Source: Cylicocyclus nassatus
Lineage: Eukaryota > Nematoda > Chromadorea > Rhabditida > Strongylidae
DNA: 64,000 nucleotides
Assembly: GCA_958299035.1 (NCBI GenBank)
Contig: CATQJL010000001.1
Coordinates: 6,192,284-6,256,283 of the forward strand
Reading direction: 5' to 3'
The notes beneath the pieces are model-generated. The model searched no databases, was not told the origin of the DNA, and saw nothing but the letters and a program-made list of their open reading frames with translations. Positions 1 to 9,497 of the stretch are shown one piece after another (the first letter of the stretch is position 1; each line of letters begins with the position of its first letter). A program made the position numbers and the translations under genes.

Positions 1-130
1 TGTGAGCATCTGTTCGAATAAAGGCTTTGAAATGGCTCGCATAGTCAGCGATTCCCAAATTATACCCACACATAGCTCCTTTATAACCTCAGCGTTCCGG
101 ATAAGACTCTATAGGTTTTTCAAGACTACC

Positions 131-311
131 TTTGCTCTACTGGACAGCAAAAAAAACAGGCCGATCCAGAAAGTCATGCCTGAGCGTCACTGTCCGAATA
201 GATGGCTATGAAATGGCTCGCATAGACAGCGATTCCCAAATTATACCCACCCATAGCTCCTTTATAACTTCAGCGTTTCGGATAAGACTCTATAGGTTTT
301 TCAAGTCTACC
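131..311 (+). repeat. Type B monomer (representative)
   Basis: This is a representative type B unit of 181 bp. Diagnostic features are 'tttgctctactggacagc', a run of 8 A, 'caggccgatccagaaag', 'tcatgcctgagcgtcac', 'tgtccgaata' and 'ggctatgaaatggctcgc', then the shared core. The A run varies from 7 to 10 between copies and sets the monomer length at 180-183 bp. Here the inverted repeat seen in type A is weakened to a 6-bp stem, TTTGCT/AGCAAA. I counted 79 G+C in 181 bases of a consensus-like B unit (about 44%) and 7 CpG against about 8.4 expected. Confidence 0.93.
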
Positions 312-477
312 TTTGCTCTACTGGACAGCAAAAAATACAGACCGATTCGGGAAGTCATGTCTGAGTACCATGCCTTTGAAATAGATCGCAAGACAACGAT
401 TCTCAAATTATACCCACCCATAGCTCCTTTATATCTTCAGCGTTCCGGGTAAGACTTTATAGTTTTTCAAGAATATC
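312..477 (+). repeat. Type C monomer (representative, shortened)
   Basis: This 166-bp unit is the shortest regular subfamily. It begins like type B ('tttgctctactggacagc', 6 A, 'tacag'), then has 'ccgattcgggaagtcatg', 'tctgagtaccatgcc', 'tttgaaatagatcgcaag' and 'acaacgatt' before the shared core. Relative to type B, the interval between 'ctgag' and 'gattc' is 32 bp instead of 46 bp, a net loss of 14 bp with diverged flanking bases. C sub-variants track position in the array: 'cgattcagg' is confined to the first few kb and 'cgattcggg' is used elsewhere, while 'gattctcaaa' and 'gattcccaaa' mark different HOR positions later on. Confidence 0.92.
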
Positions 478-498
478 TTTGCTCTATTTGAGAGCAAA
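478..498. repeat. 8-bp perfect inverted repeat in type A monomers
   Basis: Bases 478-485 (TTTGCTCT) and 491-498 (AGAGCAAA) are exact reverse complements separated by ATTTG, so either strand could form a short hairpin. The same dyad recurs at the start of the type A monomers I inspected. In type B the equivalent is a 6-bp stem with a 9-nt loop, and in type D the left arm is destroyed. A single-base change to 'ctctgtttg', for example near 57,758 and 60,606, alters only the loop. Whether the dyad binds a protein or forms a cruciform cannot be told from sequence. Confidence 0.85.
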
Positions 499-655
499 AA
501 ATCCAGTCCAGTTCAAGAAGTCATGTGTGAGCATCTGTTCGAATAAAGGCTTTGAAATGGCTCGCATAGCCAGCGATTCCCAAATTATACCCACCCATAG
601 TTCCTTTATATCTTCAGCGTTCCGGATAAGACTTTATAGGTTTTTCAAGTCTACC
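478..655 (+). repeat. Type A monomer (representative)
   Basis: This is a representative of the 177-178 bp type A subfamily, counted from the 'tttgctct' start. Diagnostic features in order are 'tttgctctatttgagagc', 'aaaaaatccagtccag', 'ttcaagaagtcatgtgtgag', 'catctgttcgaataaaggc' and 'tttgaaatggctcgcatag', followed by the shared core. The start forms a perfect 8-bp inverted repeat with a 5-nt loop. Other A copies differ mainly at the base after 'gcatag' (tc, cc or ac), at 'ttataacct' versus 'ttatatctt', and at 'gttcgaa' versus 'gctcgaa'. The TTCGAA palindrome is present in most A copies. Type A is among the commonest types and occurs throughout the window, often in pairs after type C. Confidence 0.93.
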
Positions 656-2595
656 TTTGCTCTACTGGACAGCAAAAAAACAGGCCGTTCCAAGAAGTCA
701 TGCCTGAGCGTCACTGTCCGAATATATGGCTTTGAAATGGTTCGCATAGACAGCGATTCCCAAATTATACCCACCCATAGCTCCTTTATAACCTCAGCGT
801 TCCGGATAAGACTCTATAGGATTTTCAAGACTATCTTTGCTCTACTGGACAGCAAAAAAACAGGCCGTTCCAAGAAGTCATGCCTGAGCGTCACTGTCCG
901 AATATATGGCTTTGAAATGGCTCGCATAGAGAGCGGTTCCCAAATTATACCCACCCATAGCTCCCTTATAACTTCAGCGTTTCGGATAAGACTCTATAGG
1001 TTTTTCAAGTCTACCTTTGCTCTACTGGACAGCAAAAAATACAGGCCGATTCAGGAAGTCATGTCTGAGTACCATGCCTTTGAAATAGATCGCAAGACAA
1101 CGATTCTCAAATTATACCCACCCATAGCTCCTTTATATCTTCAGCGTTCCGGATAAGACTTTATAGTTTTTCAAGAATATCTTTGCTCTATTTGAGAGCA
1201 AAAAATCCAGTCCAGTTCAAGAAGTCATGTGTGAGCATCTGTTCGAATAAAGGCTTTGAAATGGCTCGCATAGACAGCGATTCCCTAATTACACCCACCC
1301 ATAGCTCCTTTATAACTTCAGCGTTTCGGATAAGACTCTATAGGTTTTTCAAGTCTACCTTTGCTCTATTTGAGAGCAAAAAATCCAGTCCAGTTCAAGA
1401 AGTTATGTGTGAGCATCTGTTCGAATAAAGGCTTTGAAATGGCTCGCATAGTCAGCGATTCCCAAATTATACCCACCCATAGCTCCTTTATAACCTCAGC
1501 GTTCCGGATAAGACTCTATAGGTTTTTCAAGACTACCTTTGCTCTACTGGACAGCAAAAAAAAAACAGGCCGATCCAGAAAGTCATGCCTGAGCGTCACT
1601 GTCCGAATATATGGCTATGAAATGGCTCGCATAGACAGCGATTCCCAAATTATACCCACCCATAGCTCCTTTATAACTTCAGCGTTCCGGATAAGACTCT
1701 ATAGGTTTTTCAAGACTACCTTTGCTCTACTGGACAGCAAAAAAAAAACAGGCCGATCCAGAAAGTCATGCCTGAGCGTCACTGTCCGAATATATGGCTA
1801 TGAAATGGCTCGCATAGACAGCGATTCCCAAATTATACCCACCCATAGCTCCTTTATAACTTCAGCGTTTCGGATAAGACTCTATAGGTTTTTCAAGTCT
1901 ACCTTTGCTCTACTGGACAGCAAAAAATACAGGCCGATTCAGGAAGTCATGTCTGAGTACCATGCCTTTGAAATAGATCGCAAGACAACGATTCTCAAAT
2001 TATACCCACCCATAGCTCCTTTATATCTTCAGCGTTCCGGATAAGACTTTATAGTTTTTCAAGAATATCTTTGCTCTATTTGAGAGCAAAAAATCCAGTC
2101 CAGTTCAAGAAGTCATGTGTGAGCATCTGTTCGAATAAAGGCTTTGAAATGGCTCGCATAGTCAGCGATTCCCAAATTATACCCACCCATAGCTCCTTTA
2201 TAACCTCAGCGTTCCGGATAAGACTCTATAGGTTTTTCAAGACTACCTTTGCTCTACTGGACAGCAAAAAAAAACAGGCCGATCCAGAAAGTCATGCCTG
2301 AGCGTCACTGTCCGAATAGATGGCTATGAAATGGCTCGCATAGACAGCGATTCCCAAATTATACCCACCCATAGCTCCTTTATAACTTCAGCGTTTCGGA
2401 TAAGACTCTATAGGTTTTTCAAGTCTACCTTTGCTCTACTGGACAGCAAAAGATACAGACCGATTCGGGAAGTCATGTCTGAGTACCATGCCTTTGAAAT
2501 AGATCGCAAGACAACGATTCTCAAATTATACCCACCCATAGCTCCTTTATATCTTCAGCGTTCCGGATAAGACTTTATAGTTTTTCAAGAATATC

Positions 2596-4706
2596 TTTGC
2601 TCTATTTGAGAGCAAAAAATCCAGTCCAGTTCAAGAAGTCATGTGTGAGCATCTGTTCGAATAAAGGCTTTGAAATGGCTCGCATAGCCAGCGATTCCCA
2701 AATTATACCCACCCATAGTTCCTTTATATCTTCAGCGTTCCGGATAAGACTTTATAGGTTTTTCAAGTCTACCTTTGCTCTACTGGACAGCAAAAAAACA
2801 GGCCGTTCCAAGAAGTCATGCCTGAGCGTCACTGTCCGAATATATGGCTTTGAAATGGTTCGCATAGACAGCGATTCCCAAATTATACCCACCCATAGCT
2901 CCTTTATAACCTCAGCGTTCCGGATAAGACTCTATAGGATTTTCAAGACTATCTTTGCTCTACTGGACAGCAAAAAAACAGGCCGTTCCAAGAAGTCATG
3001 CCTGAGCGTCACTGTCCGAATATATGGCTTTGAAATGGCTCGCATAGAGAGCGGTTCCCAAATTATACCCACCCATAGCTCCCTTATAACTTCAGCGTTT
3101 CGGATAAGACTCTATAGGTTTTTCAAGTCTACCTTTGCTCTACTGGACAGCAAAAAATACAGGCCGATTCAGGAAGTCATGTCTGAGTACCATGCCTTTG
3201 AAATAGATCGCAAGACAACGATTCTCAAATTATACCCACCCATAGCTCCTTTATATCTTCAGCGTTCCGGATAAGACTTTATAGTTTTTCAAGAATATCT
3301 TTGCTCTATTTGAGAGCAAAAAATCCAGTCCAGTTCAAGAAGTCATGTGTGAGCATCTGTTCGAATAAAGGCTTTGAAATGGCTCGCATAGACAGCGATT
3401 CCCTAATTACACCCACCCATAGCTCCTTTATAACTTCAGCGTTTCGGATAAGACTCTATAGGTTTTTCAAGTCTACCTTTGCTCTATTTGAGAGCAAAAA
3501 ATCCAGTCCAGTTCAAGAAGTTATGTGTGAGCATCTGTTCGAATAAAGGCTTTGAAATGGCTCGCATAGTCAGCGATTCCCAAATTATACCCACCCATAG
3601 CTCCTTTATAACCTCAGCGTTCCGGATAAGACTCTATAGGTTTTTCAAGACTACCTTTGCTCTACTGGACAGCAAAAAAAAACAGGCCGATCCAGAAAGT
3701 CATGCCTGAGCGTCACTGTCCGAATATATGGCTATGAAATGGCTCGCATAGACAGCGATTCCCAAATTATACCCACCCATAGCTCCTTTATAACTTCAGC
3801 GTTTCGGATAAGACTCTATAGGTTTTTCAAGTCTACCTTTGCTCTACTGGACAGCAAAAAATACAGGCCGATTCAGGAAGTCATGTCTGAGTACCATGCC
3901 TTTGAAATAGATCGCAAGACAACGATTCTCAAATTATACCCACCCATAGCTCCTTTATATCTTCAGCGTTCCGGATAAGACTTTATAGTTTTTCAAGAAT
4001 ATCTTTGCTCTATTTGAGAGCAAAAAATCCAGTCCATTTCAAGAAGTCATGTGTGAGCATCTGTTCGAATAAAGGCTTTGAAATGGCTCGCATAGACAGC
4101 GATTCCCTAATTATACCCACCCATAGCTCCTTTATAACTTCAGCGTTTCGGGTAAGACTCTATAGGTTTTTCAAGTCTACCTTTGCTCTATTTGAGAGCA
4201 AAAAATCCAGTCCAGTTCAAGAAGTTATGTGTGAGCATCTGTTCGAATAAAGGCTTTGAAATGGCTCGCATAGTCAGCGATTCCCAAATTATACCCACCC
4301 ATAGCTCCTTTATAACCTCAGCGTTCCGGATAAGACTCTATAGGTTTTTCAAGACTACCTTTGCTCTACTGGACAGCAAAAAAAACAGGCCGATCCAGAA
4401 AGTCATGCCTGAGCGTCACTGTCCGAATAGATGGCTATGAAATGGCTCGCATAGACAGCGATTCCCAAATTATACCCACCCATAGCTCCTTTATAACTTC
4501 AGCGTTTCGGATAAGACTCTATAGGTTTTTCAAGTCTACCTTTGCTCTACTGGACAGCAAAAAATACAGACCGATTCGGGAAGTCATGTCTGAGTACCAT
4601 GCCTTTGAAATAGATCGCAAGACAACGATTCTCAAATTATACCCACCCATAGCTCCTTTATATCTTCAGCGTTCCGGGTAAGACTTTATAGTTTTTCAAG
4701 AATATC
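2596..4706. repeat. Domain I 12-monomer HOR, copy 2 (2111 bp)
   Basis: The order is A-B-B-C-A-A-B-C-A-A-B-C. The first seven monomers match copy 1 in order and markers, including the paired 'ccgttccaagaag' B units near 2,804 and 2,984. In the middle one B of a B-B pair is missing and one A is added, which leaves the monomer count at 12 and the length within 7 bp of its neighbours. This is the pattern expected from out-of-register exchange within a HOR. Confidence 0.85.
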
Positions 4707-6824
4707 TTTGCTCTATTTGAGAGCAAAAAATCCAGTCCAGTTCAAGAAGTCATGTGTGAGCATCTGTTCGAATAAAGGCTTTGAAATGGCTCGCATAGCC
4801 AGCGATTCCCAAATTATACCCACCCATAGTTCCTTTATATCTTCAGCGTTCCGGATAAGACTTTATAGGTTTTTCAAGTCTACCTTTGCTCTACTGGACA
4901 GCAAAAAAACAGGCCGTTCCAAGAAGTCATGCCTGAGCGTCACTGTCCGAATATATGGCTTTGAAATGGTTCGCATAGACAGCGATTCCCAAATTATACC
5001 CACCCATAGCTCCTTTATAACCTCAGCGTTCCGGATAAGACTCTATAGGATTTTCAAGACTATCTTTGCTCTACTGGACAGCAAAAAAACAGGCCGTTCC
5101 AAGAAGTCATGCCTGAGCGTCACTGTCCGAATATATGGCTTTGAAATGGCTCGCATAGAGAGCGGTTCCCAAATTATACCCACCCATAGCTCCCTTATAA
5201 CTTCAGCGTTTCGGATAAGACTCTATAGGTTTTTCAAGTCTACCTTTGCTCTACTGGACAGCAAAAAATACAGGCCGATTCAGGAAGTCATGTCTGAGTA
5301 CCATGCCTTTGAAATAGATCGCAAGACAACGATTCTCAAATTATACCCACCCATAGCTCCTTTATATCTTCAGCGTTCCGGATAAGACTTTATAGTTTTT
5401 CAAGAATATCTTTGCTCTATTTGAGAGCAAAAAATCCAGTCCAGTTCAAGAAGTCATGTGTGAGCATCTGTTCGAATAAAGGCTTTGAAATGGCTCGCAT
5501 AGACAGCGATTCCCTAATTACACCCACCCATAGCTCCTTTATAACTTCAGCGTTTCGGATAAGACTCTATAGGTTTTTCAAGTCTACCTTTGCTCTATTT
5601 GAGAGCAAAAAATCCAGTCCAGTTCAAGAAGTTATGTGTGAGCATCTGTTCGAATAAAGGCTTTGAAATGGCTCGCATAGTCAGCGATTCCCAAATTATA
5701 CCCACCCATAGCTCCTTTATAACCTCAGCGTTCCGGATAAGACTCTATAGGTTTTTCAAGACTACCTTTGCTCTACTGGACAGCAAAAAAAAAACAGGCC
5801 GATCCAGAAAGTCATGCCTGAGCGTCACTGTCCGAATATATGGCTATGAAATGGCTCGCATAGACAGCGATTCCCAAATTATACCCACCCATAGCTCCTT
5901 TATAACTTCAGCGTTCCGGATAAGACTCTATAGGTTTTTCAAGACTACCTTTGCTCTACTGGACAGCAAAAAAAAAACAGGCCGATCCAGAAAGTCATGC
6001 CTGAGCGTCACTGTCCGAATATATGGCTATGAAATGGCTCGCATAGACAGCGATTCCCAAATTATACCCACCCATAGCTCCTTTATAACTTCAGCGTTCC
6101 GGATAAGACTCTATAGGTTTTTCAAGTCTACCTTTGCTCTACTGGACAGCAAAAAATACAGACCGATTCGGGAAGTCATGTCTGAGTACCATGCCTTTGA
6201 AATAGATCGCAAGACAACGATTCTCAAATCATACCCACCCATAGCTCCTTTATATCTTCAGCGTTCCGGATAAGACTTTATAGTTTTTCAAGAATATCTT
6301 TGCTCTATTTGAGAGCAAAAAATCCAGTCCAGTTCAAGAAGTCATGTGTGAGCATCTGTTCGAATAAAGGCTTTGAAATGGCTCGCATAGCCAGCGATTC
6401 CCAAATTATACCCACCCATAGTTCCTTTATATCTTCAGCGTTCCGGATAAGACTCTATAGGTTTTTCAAGACTACCTTTGCTCTACTGGACAGCAAAAAA
6501 AAACAGGCCGATCCAGAAAGTCATGCCTGAGCGTCACTGTCCGAATATATGGCTATGAAATGGCTCGCATAGAGAGCGGTTCCCAAATTATACCCACCCA
6601 TAGCTCCCTTATAACTTCAGCGTTTCGGATAAGACTCTATAGGTTTTTCAAGTCTACCTTTGCTCTACTGGACAGCAAAAAATACAGACCGATTCGGGAA
6701 GTCATGTCTGAGTACCATGCCTTTGAAATAGATCGCAAGACAACGATTCTCAAATCATACCCACCCATAGCTCCTTTATATCTTCAGCGTTCCGGATAAG
6801 ACTTTATAGTTTTTCAAGAATATC
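4707..6824. repeat. Domain I 12-monomer HOR, copy 3 (2118 bp)
   Basis: The order returns to A-B-B-C-A-A-B-B-C-A-B-C, the same as copy 1. The stretch from about 4,230 to 6,090 matches 1-1,860 at an offset of 4229 bp, so copies 1 and 3 are closer to each other than either is to copy 2 over that stretch. The last monomers diverge: C units carry 'attctcaaatcatac' near 6,222 and 6,750, and the 'gagcggttccc' marker reappears near 6,573. This is the last complete copy of the unit; the regular 12-mer ends here. Confidence 0.85.
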
Positions 6825-7892
6825 TTTGCTCTATTTGAGAGCAAAAAATCCAGTCCAGTTCAAGAAGTCATGTGTGAGCATCTGTTCGAATAAAGGCTTT
6901 GAAATGGCTCGCATAGCCAGCGATTCCCAAATTATACCCACCCATAGTTCCTTTATATCTTCAGCGTTCCGGATAAGACTTTATAGGTTTTTCAAGTCTA
7001 CCTTTGCTCTATTTGAGAGCAAAAAATCCAGTCCAGTTCAAGAAGTCATGTCTAAGCATCTGTTCGAATATAAGGCTTTAAAATGGTTCGCATAGACAGC
7101 GATTCCCAAATTATACCCACCCATAGCCCCTTTATATCTTCAGCGTTCCGGATAAGACTTTATAGTTTTTCAAGAATATCTTTGCTCTATTTGAGAGCAA
7201 AAAATCTAGTCCAGTTCAAGAAGTCATGTGTGAGCATCTGCTCGAATAAAGGCTTTGAAATGGCTCGCATAGTCAGCGATTCCCAAATTATACCCACCCA
7301 TAGCTCCTTTATAACCTCAGCGTTCCGGATAAGACTCTATAGGTTTTTCAAGACTACCTTTGCTCTACTGGACAGGAAAAAAAAGAAACCGATCCAGAAA
7401 GTCATGCCTGAGCGTCACTGTCCGAATATATGGCTATGAAATGGCTCGCATAGACAGCGATTCCCAAATTATACCCACCCATAGCTCCTTTATAACTTCA
7501 GCGTTTCGGATAAGACTCTATAGGTTTTTTAAGTCTACCTTTGCTCTATTTGAGAGCAAAAAATCCAGTCCAGTTCAAGAAGTCATGTGTGAGCATCTGT
7601 TCGAATAAAGGCTTTGAAATGGCTCGCATAGTCAGCGATTCCCAAATTATACCCACCCATAGCTCCTTTATAACCTCAGCGTTCCGGATAAGACTCTATA
7701 GGTTTTTCAAGACTACCTTTGCTCTACTGGACAGCAAAAAAAACAGGCCGATCCAGAAAGTCATGCCTGAGCGTCACTGTCCGAATATATGGCTATGAAA
7801 TGGCTCGCATAGACAGCGATTCCCAAATTATACCCACCCATAGCTTCTTTATAACTTCAGCGTTTCGGATAAGACTCTATAGGTTTTTCAAG
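6825..7892. repeat. Irregular transition block between domains I and II
   Basis: About six monomers, A-A-A-B-A-B, do not fit the 12-mer order on the left or the units on the right. They contain first appearances of variants used later: 'aaaaaatctagtccag' (near 7,203), 'catctgctcgaataaagg' (near 7,237) and 'ctaagcatctgttcgaat' joined to 'ataaggctttaaaatggttc' (near 7,054-7,087). One B unit has 'ggacaggaaaa' and 'agaaaccgatcc' (near 7,371-7,390), which I did not see elsewhere. Confidence 0.7.
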
Positions 7893-8003
7893 TCTACCTT
7901 TGCTCTACTGGACAGCAAAAAATACAGGCCGATTCGGGAAGTCATGTCTGAGTACCATGCCTTTGAAATAGATCGCAAGACAACGATTCCCAAATTATAC
8001 CCA

Positions 8004-8100
8004 CCCATAAATTATACCAATTATACCCTCTGAGCGTCACTGTCCGAATATATGGCTATGAAATGGCTCGCATAGACAGCGATCCAGAAATCCAGAAAGT
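8004..8100 (+). repeat. Rearranged, truncated monomer junction, copy 1
   Basis: After a normal type C unit the core breaks off at 'cccata' and is followed by 'aattataccaattatacc' and 'ctctgagcgtcactgtcc'. The B-type tail runs to 'catagacagcgat' and then jumps back to 'ccagaaatccagaaag'. About 100 bp therefore replace a full monomer, with 'attatacc' present more than once at the breakpoint. This is the only clear disruption of the core in the window. Confidence 0.85.
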
Positions 8101-9117
8101 CATGCCTGAGCGTCACTGTCCGAATATATGGCTATGAAATGGCTCGCATAGACAGCGATTCCCAAATTATACCCACCCATAGCTCCTTTATATCTTCAGC
8201 GTTCCGGATAAGACTTTATAGTTTTTCAAGAATATCTTTGCTCTATTTGAGAGCAAAAAATCTAGTCCAGTTCAAGAAGTCATGTGTGAGCATCTGCTCG
8301 AATAAAGGCTTTGAAATGGCTCGCATAGTCAGCGATTCCCAAATTATACCCACCCATAGCTTCTTTATAACCTCAGCGTTCCGGATAAGACTCTATAGGT
8401 TTTTCAAGACTACCTTTGCTCTACTGGACAGCAAAAAAAAACAAACCGATCCAGAAAGTCATGCCTGAGCGTCACTGTCCGAATATATGGCTATGAAATG
8501 GCTCGCATAGACAGCGATTCCCAAATTATACCCACCCATAGCTTCTTTATAACTTCAGCGTTTCGGATAAGACTCTATAGGTTTTTCAAGTCTACCTTTG
8601 CTCTACTGGACAGCAAAAAATACAGGCCGATTCGGGAAGTCATGTCTGAGTACCATGCCTTTGAAATAGATCGCAAGACAACGATTCCCAAATTATACCC
8701 ACCCATAGCTCCTTTATATCTTCAGCGTTCCGGATAAGACTTTATAGTTTTTCAAGAATATCTTTGCTCTATTTGAGAGCAAAAAATCCAGTCCAGTTCA
8801 AGAAGTCATGTGTGAGCATCTGTTCGAATAAAGGCTTTGAAATGGCTCGCATAGACAGCGATTCCCTAATTATACCCACCCATAGCTCCTTTATAACTTC
8901 AGCGTTTCGGATAAGACTCTATAGGTTTTTCAAGTCTACCTTTGCTCTATTTGAGAGCAAAAAATCCAGTCCAGTTCAAGAAGTCATGTGTGAGCATCTG
9001 TTCGAATAAAGGCTTTGAAATGGCTCGCATAGCCAGCGATTCCCAAATTATACCCACCCATAGTTCCTTTATATCTTCAGCGTTCCGGATAAGACTTTAT
9101 AGTTTTCCAAGAATATC

Positions 9118-9295
9118 TTCATCTACTTGAGAGCAAAAAATCCAGGCCAGTTCAAGAAGTCATGTCTAAGCATCTGTTCGAATATAAGGCTTTAAAATGG
9201 TTCGCATAGACAGCGATTCCCAAATTATACCCACCCATAGCTCCTTTATAACCTCAGCGTTCCGGATAAGACTCTATAGGATTTTCAAGACTACC
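9118..9295 (+). repeat. Type D monomer (representative)
   Basis: This 178-bp unit is first seen in full here and becomes frequent to the right. Diagnostic features are 'cttcatctacttgagagc' in place of 'tttgctctatttgagagc', then 'ccaggccagttcaagaag', 'tcatgtctaagcatctg', 'ttcgaatataaggc' and 'tttaaaatggttcgcatag'. It looks like an A-type unit that has lost the left arm of the A-type inverted repeat through substitutions and a one-base deletion. A related unit just before it, near 7,002-7,090, already has 'ctaagcatctgttcgaatat' and 'aaaatggttcgc' but keeps the A-type start, so it is intermediate between A and D. Confidence 0.88.
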
Positions 9296-9400
9296 TTTGC
9301 TCTACTGGACAGCAAAAAATACAGGCCGATTCGGGAAGTCATGTCTGAGTACCATGCCTTTGAAATAGATCGCAAGACAACGATTCCCAAATTATACCCA

Positions 9401-9497
9401 CCCATAAATTATACCAATTATACCCTCTGAGCGTCACTGTCCGAATATATGGCTATGAAATGGCTCGCATAGACAGCGATCCAGAAATCCAGAAAGT
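9401..9497 (+). repeat. Rearranged monomer junction, copy 2
   Basis: This is the same disrupted core and B-tail jump as at 8,004, offset by exactly 1397 bp and identical in the bases I compared. The exact recurrence shows that it arose once and was then copied with the surrounding unit. Confidence 0.85.

Larger units (their letters stand above)
478..2595. repeat. Domain I 12-monomer HOR, copy 1 (2118 bp)
   Basis: The order of monomers is A-B-B-C-A-A-B-B-C-A-B-C, after which the pattern restarts at 2,596. Private markers include two B units with 'ggccgttccaagaag' instead of 'ggccgatccagaaag' (near 686 and 866), 'gagagcggttccc' near 928, and an A unit with 'gaagttatgtgtgag' near 1,400. The first 477 bases of the window are the end (partial A, B, C) of a preceding unit, matching 4,230-4,706 with very few differences. 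Confidence 0.88.

Noticed and set aside
536..548. RNA polymerase III B box-like 'gttcgaata' in type A monomers
   Set aside because: There is no plausible A box at the usual upstream distance, no tRNA-like fold, and the motif is altered in type B ('gtccgaata').
535..570. CENP-B box-like match around TTCGAATAAAG in type A and TTCGGATAAGA in the core
   Set aside because: The TTCG and the later A fit the known core pattern, but the required CGGG end is absent in both, so I do not call a CENP-B box.
479..6273. Open reading frames of up to 225-227 codons, apparently encoding repeats such as SDSQIIPTHSSF
   Set aside because: They are translations of the satellite itself. They stay open only where monomers are 177, 180 or 183 bp, start mostly at TTG or at repeat-internal ATG, shift frame with A-run length, and end at the same repeat-encoded stops. 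No conserved domain or gene signal is visible.
8004..8100. Possible insertion of foreign DNA in the disrupted core
   Set aside because: All bases there can be explained by rearranged pieces of the C and B monomers; nothing foreign is needed.
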